Shown here: positions 22,557 through 34,500 of the stretch, piece after piece
How the letters are laid out: each line of letters begins with the position of its first letter
How positions within the stretch are numbered: the first letter of the stretch is position 1
DNA from: Pseudeuparius sepicola
Taxonomy: Eukaryota > Arthropoda > Insecta > Coleoptera > Anthribidae
Assembly (NCBI GenBank): GCA_963920635.1
Contig: OY987298.1
Span: 54,105,949 to 54,169,948 of the forward strand
Direction: 5' to 3'
Length of the DNA: 64,000 bases
Translations under genes and position numbers: made by a program
The notes under the pieces: model-generated
What the model saw: only the letters and a program-made list of their open reading frames with translations
Databases searched by the model: none
Told to the model about the DNA's origin: nothing

Positions 22557-25500
22557 CTGAAAATGTGTCAATAATTTGTTTTCTTCAATCATTTCCTACT
22601 CTGAAAAAGTTACTTACCTCCTCCAGATAACTTCAAGATGTCTTCAGTCGTAACCGGAGACACATTATCATCGTCACATTTCACCCAATTGTCTTCAGAC
22701 TGCCTCACCCAACCTACGTAGTGGCCGCTTGACGAAGAACGACCTCTGTGTGTCAGAACGGCTTGCAACGTGTAATAACCACTGTTATTGCTTCCTAAAT
22801 CTGTAAAGTATAAAATAATTAAGTGAGATCGACAGAGTATAATTCACCCATCTAGAATTTCAATTTCAAAAATGCCTAGAAGGCTGGAAAAAGCCTACAA
22901 GGTTTAAAAATTTGGTGCCTTTTCCAGCTATGAGAATGTTGGGCTCTAACATGTAAAGTATCATTAAATATGGGATTACTATGGTTTTCTAGGGTTTTCC
23001 GTAGTACTTGAGCGAATGCTATCCTAGTTCTATCAGGAAAAAAGTCGGCCCTAGCCGCAAATGGCAACGAAGACAAAATAATAGTAATTGCCCCCCTCCT
23101 CCGCACAAGCATGTGGTTGCTTCTGGGGTACTCCTAGTTTGGAGTATTGTGAGGGTGAGAATTATTATTATTATATACGAATTGTATTGAACAAAAATAA
23201 AAAAAATTGGATAGTTTTCATGGTACAGCCGCTACCAACTATTTTTGCAGGTGATAATTATCTTGCACTGTATGCTGACTCCTCAGAATGAATAGTTATC
23301 TACAATGCGCCATGCATTCTTTGGCCTAGAAGGTTGGTGTTGCCTTGGTCCTTAAAAGTACCCCCGAGGCCAAAAAAAAAGCTCTTGTAATATATTAAAT
23401 ATACTTTAACTCTTAAACTTTAACCAAACTGGGTTTTTGAATAACGACACCGCACTGCAAAGCACCTATCTAAGTGAGTTATCAAATTAGCCATGAAAAA
23501 ATGCATGTGATGTTTGCTGTGACAACGGTAGTGACCATAATTCAGATTTTGATTAGTATTTTTGAGTAAATTGCGAGTAATAACTTTCATAATAATCATT
23601 GTTCAGCTTTAAAAATGACCATCAATGACAAAATAGAGGAGGCAGAATGTAATAAAAAAAGTTGCGCATTGTGTAGGATTTGAACCACACCAATGCATAT
23701 CCAAGTCGAATTAACTGTCTATGAATTGTTTCCTATATGTCACTTTTATTTGACACTGGGGAAATAGTGAGTTTATTAATGTTTTTTTCTTATCAAAACC
23801 AGGTCCAGGTAAAAATCAATCTAATCAGTAAATCAATCTAATCAAAACCAGTTTAAATAACGATATTTTCTTAATGGTTTTATGCTAATTGCTGTGTAAG
23901 AGTTGCTACACTTTTGGTAGCTAGCAACCAATTTTGCACCTAGCAATAAAATAGTACATTTCCAAGATTACTTTATAGGAGGTTAGGACATTCGACAACT
24001 TGGAAGGGAAGGGGGAGAGATGCAAGGGCATGAAAGGGTAAATTTAAGTTGGTAGCATTTACACGTGAATTGGGGATTTAGTAACTCGCTAAACATTTGA
24101 CGCTTCCAGCCATAGGCCCACTCAGACATTTTTGGCATATTCGTTTGATGCTTGCAGTCAAAGGCGTGTTTCTTGTTTACTTTGGTGTACACGTAAGTTT
24201 CTTATATTGTTTTGGCTATTTTTCCATATTTATAATTTATTTTTGTTACTTATGTTGTTTGTTTAGTGCCAAAGCAGAGCTTTGGTGAAGTTCGAAAGTG
24301 CCCCAAATTTTTTCTTTCACGTTGTGCTATAGCAGAGCTTTGGTGAAGTTCGAAAGTGCCCCACATTTTTGCTGTCACATTGTGCCATAGTGCCATAAAT
24401 CAAAATGGGATGGAAAAAGTCTTCTGTGAAAACTGCAATAATAGCACTGAAAATCATCAGTTTTCATTATTTCGGAAAAGATTTTTCATTAAAATATGTA
24501 TGGACTCAATTTTGCAAGCAAGATTCGGATTAGAAACCAAAGACTAATTAGGTCTAGTGTTAATATGCTCGGAACACTTTGTATTCATCTCCGGAATTTT
24601 TACGAATGTTTGTTCGTTGATTCCGATCCAGCCAAACCAAGAGGCCACACCACAACAACTACAGATGATATACTTTCGTTATTATTTTTGCATATTTTTC
24701 TTGTTTGAATTATTGTCTTTTGTGAAAGGTATTTAACCAGATTTTTTTGTCGAAGGCCTCAATTTCAAAACATCAATTTCGAGCTTAGTTTCAATTGCTC
24801 AATTGCCAACACATTTGTGCCGACACGCAGTTTGCCTTTTGCCAGTGTTGTTACCTACCAGTGCTGTTGTCTGTTGCCAGTCACAGATAGGAGAATTCTG
24901 GATAATCGAGAGAGGGACGAAGATTGGTGTACGAATAACGTATGGTTGATTACCGCAATTTATTGTTGGACCCATTTGCACCGCTGTAACCTCAAACTGA
25001 CAACATTTGTGTACCCATTTGAAAATCGGGTAAACTTAATCAAAACATACCAAAAATATCCCACTAATAAAGAAAACAGAAAAAGAACACCACCTTACCC
25101 TTTTAAAATAACACTTAAGTATGGCATATTTTCTGTGATCTATGAGGAATATGCCACATTTAATCATTATTTTAAAATGGTAGGATGGTGTTTGTTTTCC
25201 ATTTTCTTTTTTAGTGGGATATTTTTGGGATGTTTCGAATAAGTTTTGCAAATTTTCAAATATTTTAATTGAAAATAAAAAGGACCAATTTTCCCAACTA
25301 TACGGACCTGAACGAAATGTTAGTTGGCGATGCAAATCCATAAAACTTGTGGATATTTGGGTTTTAGGGATGCTATTTAAAGCTACATTGCCAGTTTTTC
25401 TAAAAAAAAAAATCGCTAATAATATTTTTGAAAGTATCACATAGAAAAAATTATACTTAAATCTGGAATATTAAGCATTATTTTAAAAAGATAAAACTGA

Positions 25501-28500
25501 GTTCTTTGTCACTTTCTTTATTAATGCGACATTTCTGGACTGTTTTGAGTAATTATGCTCGATTTTCATATATTTCCACCGCATTCCAGATTTATAATTA
25601 AGGTCATGTAGATATGTTAGTTGACAATGTAAATTATAAAAGTTAGGACATCGGGGTTTGAGTGCCTTTAATTACATGAACCACTGCTTTTATGCTACCG
25701 TAACACAACCTGAGTCTATAATATAACGTCACAAATCAAGGCTCGAACATCAAAATTTTTAATTAATAACCACATTATAATAGTCTCTTAGGAAATTTAT
25801 AAAAAAGGAACAATTAAGCCACTCACAAACATCTGAATTATTAATAATAAATTAATTAAAACCAAGCATCTTTTTATTACTATTACAGTTTGAAAATAAA
25901 TCTGTTTTGGATATCACCATTCTGAAATAAAAAAAATTAGCTTGCCAACTAGATGCTGTACTTGGTAACAAGAAAAAGGTTCGATGGAAGAGAGAATAAT
26001 TGAAGAAAGCTTTTACACATAGGTATTTGTATTTTTTTGTATGTACTACAAGAGCATTGAGGCGATATGCAATAAATATAAATTTTCGATGTGGTAGGTA
26101 TCCTCCATGAAAAATATCATTTCTAAAGCTAATGGCAGAATCATTTAGTCCAAAGGAACGAACAGTAGGTAGTCCTAATGTTCGACGAAATGAAAATTAA
26201 AAAATGTTTATAAGTACTGTAAAAAATGATGAAGTTTTGGTTATGGCACCTGGAAACAACCTGTGTTCATTGGGTTTGACCATCCCATGAATAAAAATTT
26301 ACTCCAAGAAGTCATTACATGTATGTATAATGTGTCGTTGGAAGTCGTTGCTATAGTGTCTGATTGTGGTCCATCGAATCAAAGCATGTTTTCAAGTTTG
26401 GGTGTCAGTATACAGCAAGTTTACTTTCCACATCTAAATAAGCAAGAAAAATGTTTTGCTTTCATGATCTTCCACATCTTTTAAAACTAATTAGAAATTG
26501 GTTAATAAATACAGGTAAGTAATAATTATCAATATACACATATACACATACTTGTGTGGAGAGAGGTGGGAATTACTATAATAATTTTTTCATTGTCATT
26601 ATCATAATTCTCTTAAAATATTGAACATTTTTAAAATTCTTAATTATATGTTTATGTAGCAATTATGATATTTTAAATTTGGATTAACATCTAAGATATT
26701 GTCAATATTTTGCAATGAATATGTCGAAAGTTTGGAAATATCTCAAAACTTGATCTGAATTCAAACTGCAGTATATAGTTATAAGAGTCATCATTATATG
26801 CACATTTCATGTTATTCTTTTAGCCTTTCTAAACTTGTAAGACATGGTCTCAAAAGTGTCAGCATTTGAAACAAGTTCAATTTACCAACTTGACAAACAC
26901 ATAAACCCCAATCGACTAACAAAGCAACATATAATGTTAGAAATCCAATTTCCCTCTCATACAACTGCAGCATCCATAAAAAGATAGTATAACACAGTAG
27001 AGAACAATGCCTTGTCAGATTGTATACAACTAATTAATGATTGGTTTGATATTTTCAATTCGAAAGAGAGTCAACCTTTAAAAAAGCCATACGAAAGCCA
27101 TACAAAAATACATCATTATTTCTTTACAAGAACTCCAGCAATTATATGAAGATGTTTGTAAAATATGTGGTATTCGGTTTATTCTAACAACAAAATTGAA
27201 TCGGGATTCTCTAGAGAATTTTTTAGTCAAATCAGGACTTGGTGGTGGACTAGATGATCATCCAACACCACTAAATTTCATATACCGCACAAGGATGGCT
27301 ATTCTCAGTAAGTCTCTAAATTTTTTCCGTACTGCTGTGAACTGTAATAGTTCGGTACCTTTGTCATTGCACCTTTAGGGAAATTCATCAGATACTGCAA
27401 TTCTCGGTAAAACAAATCATAGATCTTTGCTTTACAAGGAAGAATATGCAATGGATTCCATCTTTAGAAAGACGAAATCGAATCACTTGTCAAACCTATA
27501 AAAAGAAGACAGGGATGAACAATCCTTGGAGGAACAATTGACACAATCCTCTAGACCTAGCTCATCCTATTAATTTGGAATTATAAGGTCTGTTTCGGTA
27601 GAATTTAAAACCAATTTTAAACTGACAGGAGCATTCGCAGTTTCAAGTTTGAAGAAGAGTTTGAAGTTCTGTGAAACAGACCTATAGAGTGGGATGGACT
27701 AAATTATTTGTTAGGTTGCCTGGATGTAAATTTAGAGATAAATTTCCGGAGTTAGGTACCTTCACAAATACTATTGAGATGAAAGAACATATTATTCTCG
27801 GTCATCATGGACCTGTATCAAAATCGTTTACAAAATCAATAAAACTTTTGTGGTTACAACCCTACTGGTTTTGGTCGTGTGTACGTATAATAAAGAATGA
27901 CTCTGGTTTCTATTTTTCTAGTCTCTGAATGAGACGAGACCTTCAAAAGAGAAAAAAAGGTTCTGAAGCGTAATAACCAATAACCAATCGATAGCAAAGA
28001 TAACAAAGGAGACTGCAGTTAGGTTGTAAAAACCAAACATGTTCCAGCTTGTCGAACATGTCAGTTTTTTGAAGAAGTTGTTATAACTAAACTGTTTTTC
28101 TTATACCCAATATGTTTGAGTTTTATTTGAAGATTTATTTATAGTGAAATAGAGAGACAAGTCGAGGCCTCTGTCATTACAGTAACCCAGTAGGTTGAGA
28201 TTGAGCATTGAAGTTGACCAAGAAAATCAAAGGTTTGAAAACCACAAAAATTATGAAATTGACTTGGGCAGTGAATGGGCACATAGAAGGAATATGAAAG
28301 GTATTCTAAAAATGCTCTTTAATTGTTCACTAGAAATGACATATCTTAATTTGGTAATACACGCTTGGCAGCATTGTTCTGGGTGCCTCTAGGGGCATAT
28401 TTAGCATGGCTGGCAGAACTGTCAGAACTTGAGACAGATGCCTGGATATTCTGTGGCTGTAACCTAACTTCAAACACAGAAACTATAACTATAGCCTTTT

Positions 28501-31500
28501 TCTGTGCTTCAAAGGACAGCGTTTAATGTCAATTTCTATCTATTCAAATTTAGGATTCGTGTGAGTAAAACGTAAATTCTGTCCTCTGTCACCTGTCCAT
28601 AATATCAATATGGCCGCCGCTTAGGGAATTCTAGGGACTCGAAATATTTACAATCATGATTCACAATCTAGTGTACAATTAAAAAGCGTTTTTAAATTAT
28701 CAGTCTCTTTCATTTGTGTCTATTTATGGGATATTTTTATTTTCTTTTATTCTAACCATTAAAGGTAGATATCCACTCCGGTCAATCTAAAGGGTATCAT
28801 ACTATAACTGCCTGATATTTCTTTACACTTTTAAGATAGAAAAAGTTTCGAAAAAAAAAATTTGGTACCTAAATCAAACTTCTTCATCAAGGGGGGGGGC
28901 GTTTTTTTAAGTTTGATTTATCTATTTGGCCATGGCTAATTATATGATTTTTCAGAGAATGAAGAAATGTCATTTAGTGTAAAATTAACATAAACAATGC
29001 CGGCACGGTTAAATTACACAAACAAAGACTATTTAAATTTATGAAGTGGAAAATTAGTTTTTTGTAAATAAATCGAAAATGATAACATTTAGGTATAGGG
29101 AACCAAACACAAACTTGCCCTAATTTTTTGTGCCGAATACGGCTACTACAACAAAAAAAAATGGGGGTTCCCATTTAAAAATTTTGTATTTTTGGCTTTT
29201 TTTTAATTAATATTTAAATCTTTTTTTTGTGAGCACCCTGTACAGACTGAGTCATTTTCGATGGTTTTATGCGGTATCTCCGTTATTTGTATAGATAGAA
29301 AAAAAAACAAAGTAAGTGTTCATGAGTTAATTTTTTGAGATATTTACGATCCTCAAAACAGATCTCTGATATCTCCAATACTTTAGGAGATACAGGGCGT
29401 TTTTGAAATTTTTGCAATTATCATAGCTCATTTGTTTTTAAACCTATATATTTCGTTGAAAACGCTTTATACGCACTTTTTTACGTAGAATCCATTGGAG
29501 TAAACAGTTTTTCTATAAAATAGTTATTTATGTACCAAGGCACTGAAGTTGAATTATTAAGTTGAACTTCAGTGCCTTGGTAGGTAAAATAACAATTTTT
29601 TAGAAAAACTGTTTACTCCAATGGATTCTACGTAAAAAAGTGCGTATAAAGCGTTTTCAACGAAATATATAGGTTTAAAAACAAATGAGCTATGATAATT
29701 GTAAAAAATAGCAAAAATTTCAAAAACGCCCTGTATCTCCTAAAGTATTGGAGATATCAGAGATCTGTTTTGAGCATCGTAAATATCTCAAAAAATTAAC
29801 TCATGAACACCTACCTTGTTTTTTTCTATTTATACAAATAACGCAGATACCCGATAAAACCATCGACACTTCCGGTATAACCGGAAGTGCCGCCATTTTG
29901 AAAATATTTTAGATGATTAGTACTCATTGCCATTGGTCAGCTGCCATATTTTCAAAAGAATTCTATGTTTACTTTTTGAGATATCGATCGATGTAGTTCG
30001 TGGTGAGACAGCCTGTATATCAAATGAGATATTTTAATTCTGCAAACGCTGTTCACTAGAACGTGAAGAGGGCTTTATTCGCAACTGATAAGCGTTCATT
30101 TTGACATTGGCGTATAGATGGCGCTGCGGTGCAAAGAATCTTTTCGATCCTAGGAACATTGGAACGAAGCGCATTTGAAAGACTGGGTAATTTGGAGAAA
30201 CTTTTGTTCTATGGACTATTTTCCTGATGTTACTGTTTCTGAGATAACCGCTCTACAATGTCATTTACAAAAAACGAGCTAACTCGCTTAAAATCAACTT
30301 TAGAGGAAAAAGTTATTAAAAATATCTTTGTAGTTGACTAGGACGATGAAAATAGCGGTACATGTCAAATTATTACACATCCAGTTTGACCGGAAGTAAC
30401 GGAAGTGGCCCATTTTTCAGTTTAAAATGAACATGCTGTATAATTTATCCCTCAAAAGTGAAAAAAGGTAACTTCCAGTGTCATATAATAACAATAACAT
30501 AATGTATATACACACAACTTGACAAAGACAATTTGGCTGAATTTATTTTTATTCACCGAAGGTGGCTCTGTTCATTGTTTCAATATGATATTTAGCTTCA
30601 AACGCCCAGGTAATCCTCTATCGTTGTCAATTTGTTTCTCGCCTAATTAGTTTATTAATTTTTGTAATAATGGTTAATCATAGTAATGAGGATAAATTAA
30701 ATATGGTACCTATTAATTTATGGAGAATGCGGTAAAAACAGTGCTGTAGCCGCTCGTATTTAGGGTACCTATAGATATAATTTTGAACATTTATTGTAAA
30801 CATACATTTTTAATTTCTATAATGTCACCTTCGGTTAATAAACATAAATTCAGCCAAATTTTTGTGGTCTACATGTACCTGCTAGGTGTTATTGTTGTTA
30901 GGTATATATTTTTTCCAATTTTGAAGGAAAATTTTATAGTATGTTCATTTTAAACTGAAAAATGGGTTATTTCCGTTACTTCCGGTCAAACTGGATGTGT
31001 AATAATTTGACACGTACCGCTATTTTCATCGTCCTAGTGAACTACAAAGATATTTTTAATAACTTTTTCCTCCAAAGTTAATTTTAAGCGAGTTAGCTCA
31101 TTTTTTGTAAATGTCATTGTAGACAGGTTATGTCAGAAACTGGTAACATCAGGAAAATAGTTGATAGAACAAAAGTTTCTCCAAATTATCCAGTCTTTCA
31201 AATGCCCTACGTTCCAACGTTCCTAGGATCGAAAAGTTTCTTTGCACCGCAGCGCCATCTACACGCCAATGTCAAAATAAACGCTTAGCAGTTGCGAATA
31301 GAATAAAGCCCTCTTCAAGGCCTAGCGAACGGCGTTTGCAGAATTAAAATATCTCTTTTTGATCCGGAGATATCGGCGACGGGAGTCCTTATTGGGACAC
31401 CCTGTATATTTTTACATTTTGATATGTAATACAGTGGGTATTGGTATACCTCAAACTGCTGGTTTTGAAATATTAAAATTATAAATTTAATATACAGTGA

Positions 31501-34500
31501 CCGGCAGAAAGTTGGACACAAATGGAAAACTTTTTTATTATTAATTACTTAGAAAATTTTATTTTTAATAAAAGTTGGCGCATCATTTCAAACTCAAAAC
31601 ACACACATCAAAATTTAAATATCTCTTTTTGGATACGAGGTACCTACATTCAAAAATGTCAAAATAACTCAAGAGTAAAGTACCCTTATTTTTTAAAATA
31701 CGGCAAAAAGTTACTTACAAAAGTTGTTGGAATCAAAGGTGGATGTCAGATTTAAAGTCACAGCCACCTAGTAAAAAAAAGAAATTTAACTTTTTTGTAT
31801 TTTTTCGACCATCCTGTGTATGACAAAAAAATAATATACCGCAAGCGCAACTTATCATCGGATAACACATGAATTTGCTACTAAACTTTAATTTTGTTCG
31901 ATTAGCAGCTAGAAATTTAAATTAATCGAAATCAGTTTAAAAATATTAAATTTTTGTGTCCAACTTTCTGCCGGTCCCTGTATAATAAATTTTAACTTGA
32001 ATTTGCGAGTCTTGTAATACGACAGATTATTATAACAAAAATGTTCAAACATTTCCTCGGAAATTTCAAATTAAAATATTACTGACGAGCTTTTTGAAAT
32101 TTTACTGAAATTGTTCTTATCTAAAAAATTCGCAATATATTTCCTTGCAAAATCACACATTTGATACTTGAAAAATCGGTATTTTTTTAATGGAACAATC
32201 AATTTTTTTTTAGTGTATTGTACTTAAAGGGCTCTACTCAAGTGATGTGCATTTTTTATTTAGTCCCTTTGCATGGCCTGCTATGATATAAAACGTAACC
32301 CCAAAAATGGCAAAATCCTATTAGGTATTTTTTAAAGAAAAAAAATAATCGTCCAATCGATTCAGCCATGCTTCAAAACCCTTAATACCAAGTTTCAAAG
32401 TTGCATCTTATACAGAGTGTTTATAATTTAGGTGCAAATTTCGAAAAATGTTTGCGGAACAGGAGAAAACTTCTATTGATATTTTTTCTTTCGAAAGAGA
32501 TGTACTACGGCTTTGAAATTGCACTATTTTTATTGGCCTAGTTCATAATAAAAAGTAAAATTTAAGAAAATATCGATTTTTTTCGTTTATTTTAACAAAA
32601 GAAATTAAACTGAACATAACAACTAACAACAAGGTAACCAAATATCTCTAAATTTTCGTATTTTCCATTGTCTCTCCTTCAACTTCAATACATTTTTCTA
32701 ATCTTCTTTGGCAACTCGCTAAGGTAATGAGTCATTGCCAAAAATAATATTTGTAACCGTCTTCCTATTGGAAGTAACCATTATTACTTTGTAGTTCCCC
32801 CTGGAACTTTAACCTCACTTATTATTGTGTATGTTATTCGTTTGGAATACGTGGAATAACATGCTGACTTAATATTTTGCTTCGTCGCTTGTTCTCCAGA
32901 TGGAAGTAACACTTATTATTAACGTTTTCATCTTGTTCTGCTGGAAAAAATACCGGTTACTTCACAACAGTAAAATGTTGGTTTAGCTTGCTAAATGAAA
33001 GTTATCTCGCATGCGGAAGCCGACTAAAATGGGGTCAGGCAAAGCCTTCTTATTGGTCAAAATCAGCCATGTGATTAAATTATGTGATCCAAGTATTCTC
33101 GTCAACTGCAGTTTGGGCATCATGAATTAGTCTAGTGATTTATAAGTTGGTGTACAGTAGTTTATTGCGATTAATAGGGAAGTTGACGATTTTCCAAAGT
33201 TGGCATTATTTGTTTCCTTTTGTGGCTCAGATTAGTGTAAAAGCGATTAAAAAAATTAAGATGTTTTATTTACTTTATAGAAACTTTATTTTTCTGCATT
33301 TACAAAATATAATGGTTTTTCCGAAAATTATGTCATAATGTATTTATACTATGTAAATAAATCCTATTGAATTTTTGATTGGATGTAAATCAGGCTTTCC
33401 TGGTCACAGGTTAAGTTAGCTACAAATCAACAATCATGGCGGACCTTACTTTTTTCAAAGATGATAAAATTTCACGTCCCCAATATATTTTTCCAAAAAG
33501 AAAGTTAGCGGCTTTATGGGACTATTTTGGCAACTGGTAATATCAAATATTCATCAAATATGAAAACACCGGCACATCCATTAGAACTTGGATGTTGGTA
33601 TGATATTACCAGTTGCCAAAATTTAGTCCCATAAAGCCGCTAACTTTCTTACTTTTTTCATTTTATGGAATGAGAAAATCCTAACCTAGCTTTGTTCTGT
33701 GTATTATAAAGGTTTTATATTTACAATGTTTATGAGTGATTTGTTTGCAAATTTCTGTAAAAACAACCACATTATGTTTAAAAAGTATTTTGTGAGCTAT
33801 TGCAGTAATAATAGTAGGTAACAACAGCAACAAGATTTTTGTTCGATTATCACCTGAACCCGAGAGGAGAAAATTATGGTTTGATGCAGGTCGCTGTCAT
33901 GAACCTTCTTCCAAAGATATATATTGTTGTGAAGAAGATTTTGATGTAAGATGTACATAAAATGCCGTGTTTTCTTGTGTGGTTAGGTGTGCAACAACGG
34001 GATAGGTACAACGTGTGATTGTTTGGAATTCTGGCGGTTTTGCGCAAAAAATAGGGTCTCTGATCCCTTCTGTTAGGAGACAATATCGCACTACCTTTTG
34101 GAGCTTTGAGATTTCTAACACAAATATGTTGTTTTCTGTTTATTGTTAAAAAAAAGTGATATTTTCATTGGCAGTGCCTCCGCTGCCGGCAACGGTGCCC
34201 GCAAAATAAACTAATAGCTGCCGATTGCCCCTCAATACTGTTATCGCAACACGTAGAAGATGGACATAATTTGGAAAATCAGATATTATTGTTGAACCCT
34301 ATATTTTACGAGATTAAAGAGGTCTCTGTGCTCTAAAACATGCAACGTCCACGTCCTTCCTCCCAAATTTATACTTACACCGTGTTACCAAAAAGTAGGT
34401 TAATCTATTGACCACAGATTTTTTGGACTAAAATAATGTGACTTTTCTAATGTTATTTTTCATTTAGACGCATCTACCTCAAATATAGGGTTTCAAAATT

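Larger units (their letters stand above)
24410..27900 (+). pseudogene. P-element/THAP9-type transposase relic
   Basis: A THAP DNA-binding finger comes first: MEKVFCENCNNSTENHQFSL, a stop, then LICSEHF (Cys at 24566, His at 24575), giving the C2CH set. After a repeat insertion (24722-25900) a weak segment VRWKRE...ALRRYA resembles the P-element helix region. The transposase core is clear at 26254-26514: GFDHPMNKNLLQEVI, VVAIVSDCGPSNQSMFSSLG, and after a one-base shift HDLPHLLKLIRNWLINTG with a donor GTAAGT. Then 26855-27405 reads SIYQLDKHINPNRLTKQH, INDWFDIFNSKE, TTKLNRDSLENF and GGGLDDHPTPLNF, P-element blocks in correct order. A possible C-terminal GCKFRDKFPELGTFT lies at 27720-27770. Several stops and frameshifts make it inactive. 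Confidence 0.8.
28000..32140 (+). repeat. Older dispersed repeat carrying nested insertions, copy 1
   Basis: Pieces 28010-28320, 28680-28880, 31400-31494 and 31981-32135 are in order and orientation homologous to the continuous 50050-50870 copy. The gaps correspond to insertions: an unassigned ~350 bp, the fold-back cluster and a Tc1/mariner-like MITE. The repeat itself encodes nothing I recognise. Confidence 0.65.
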
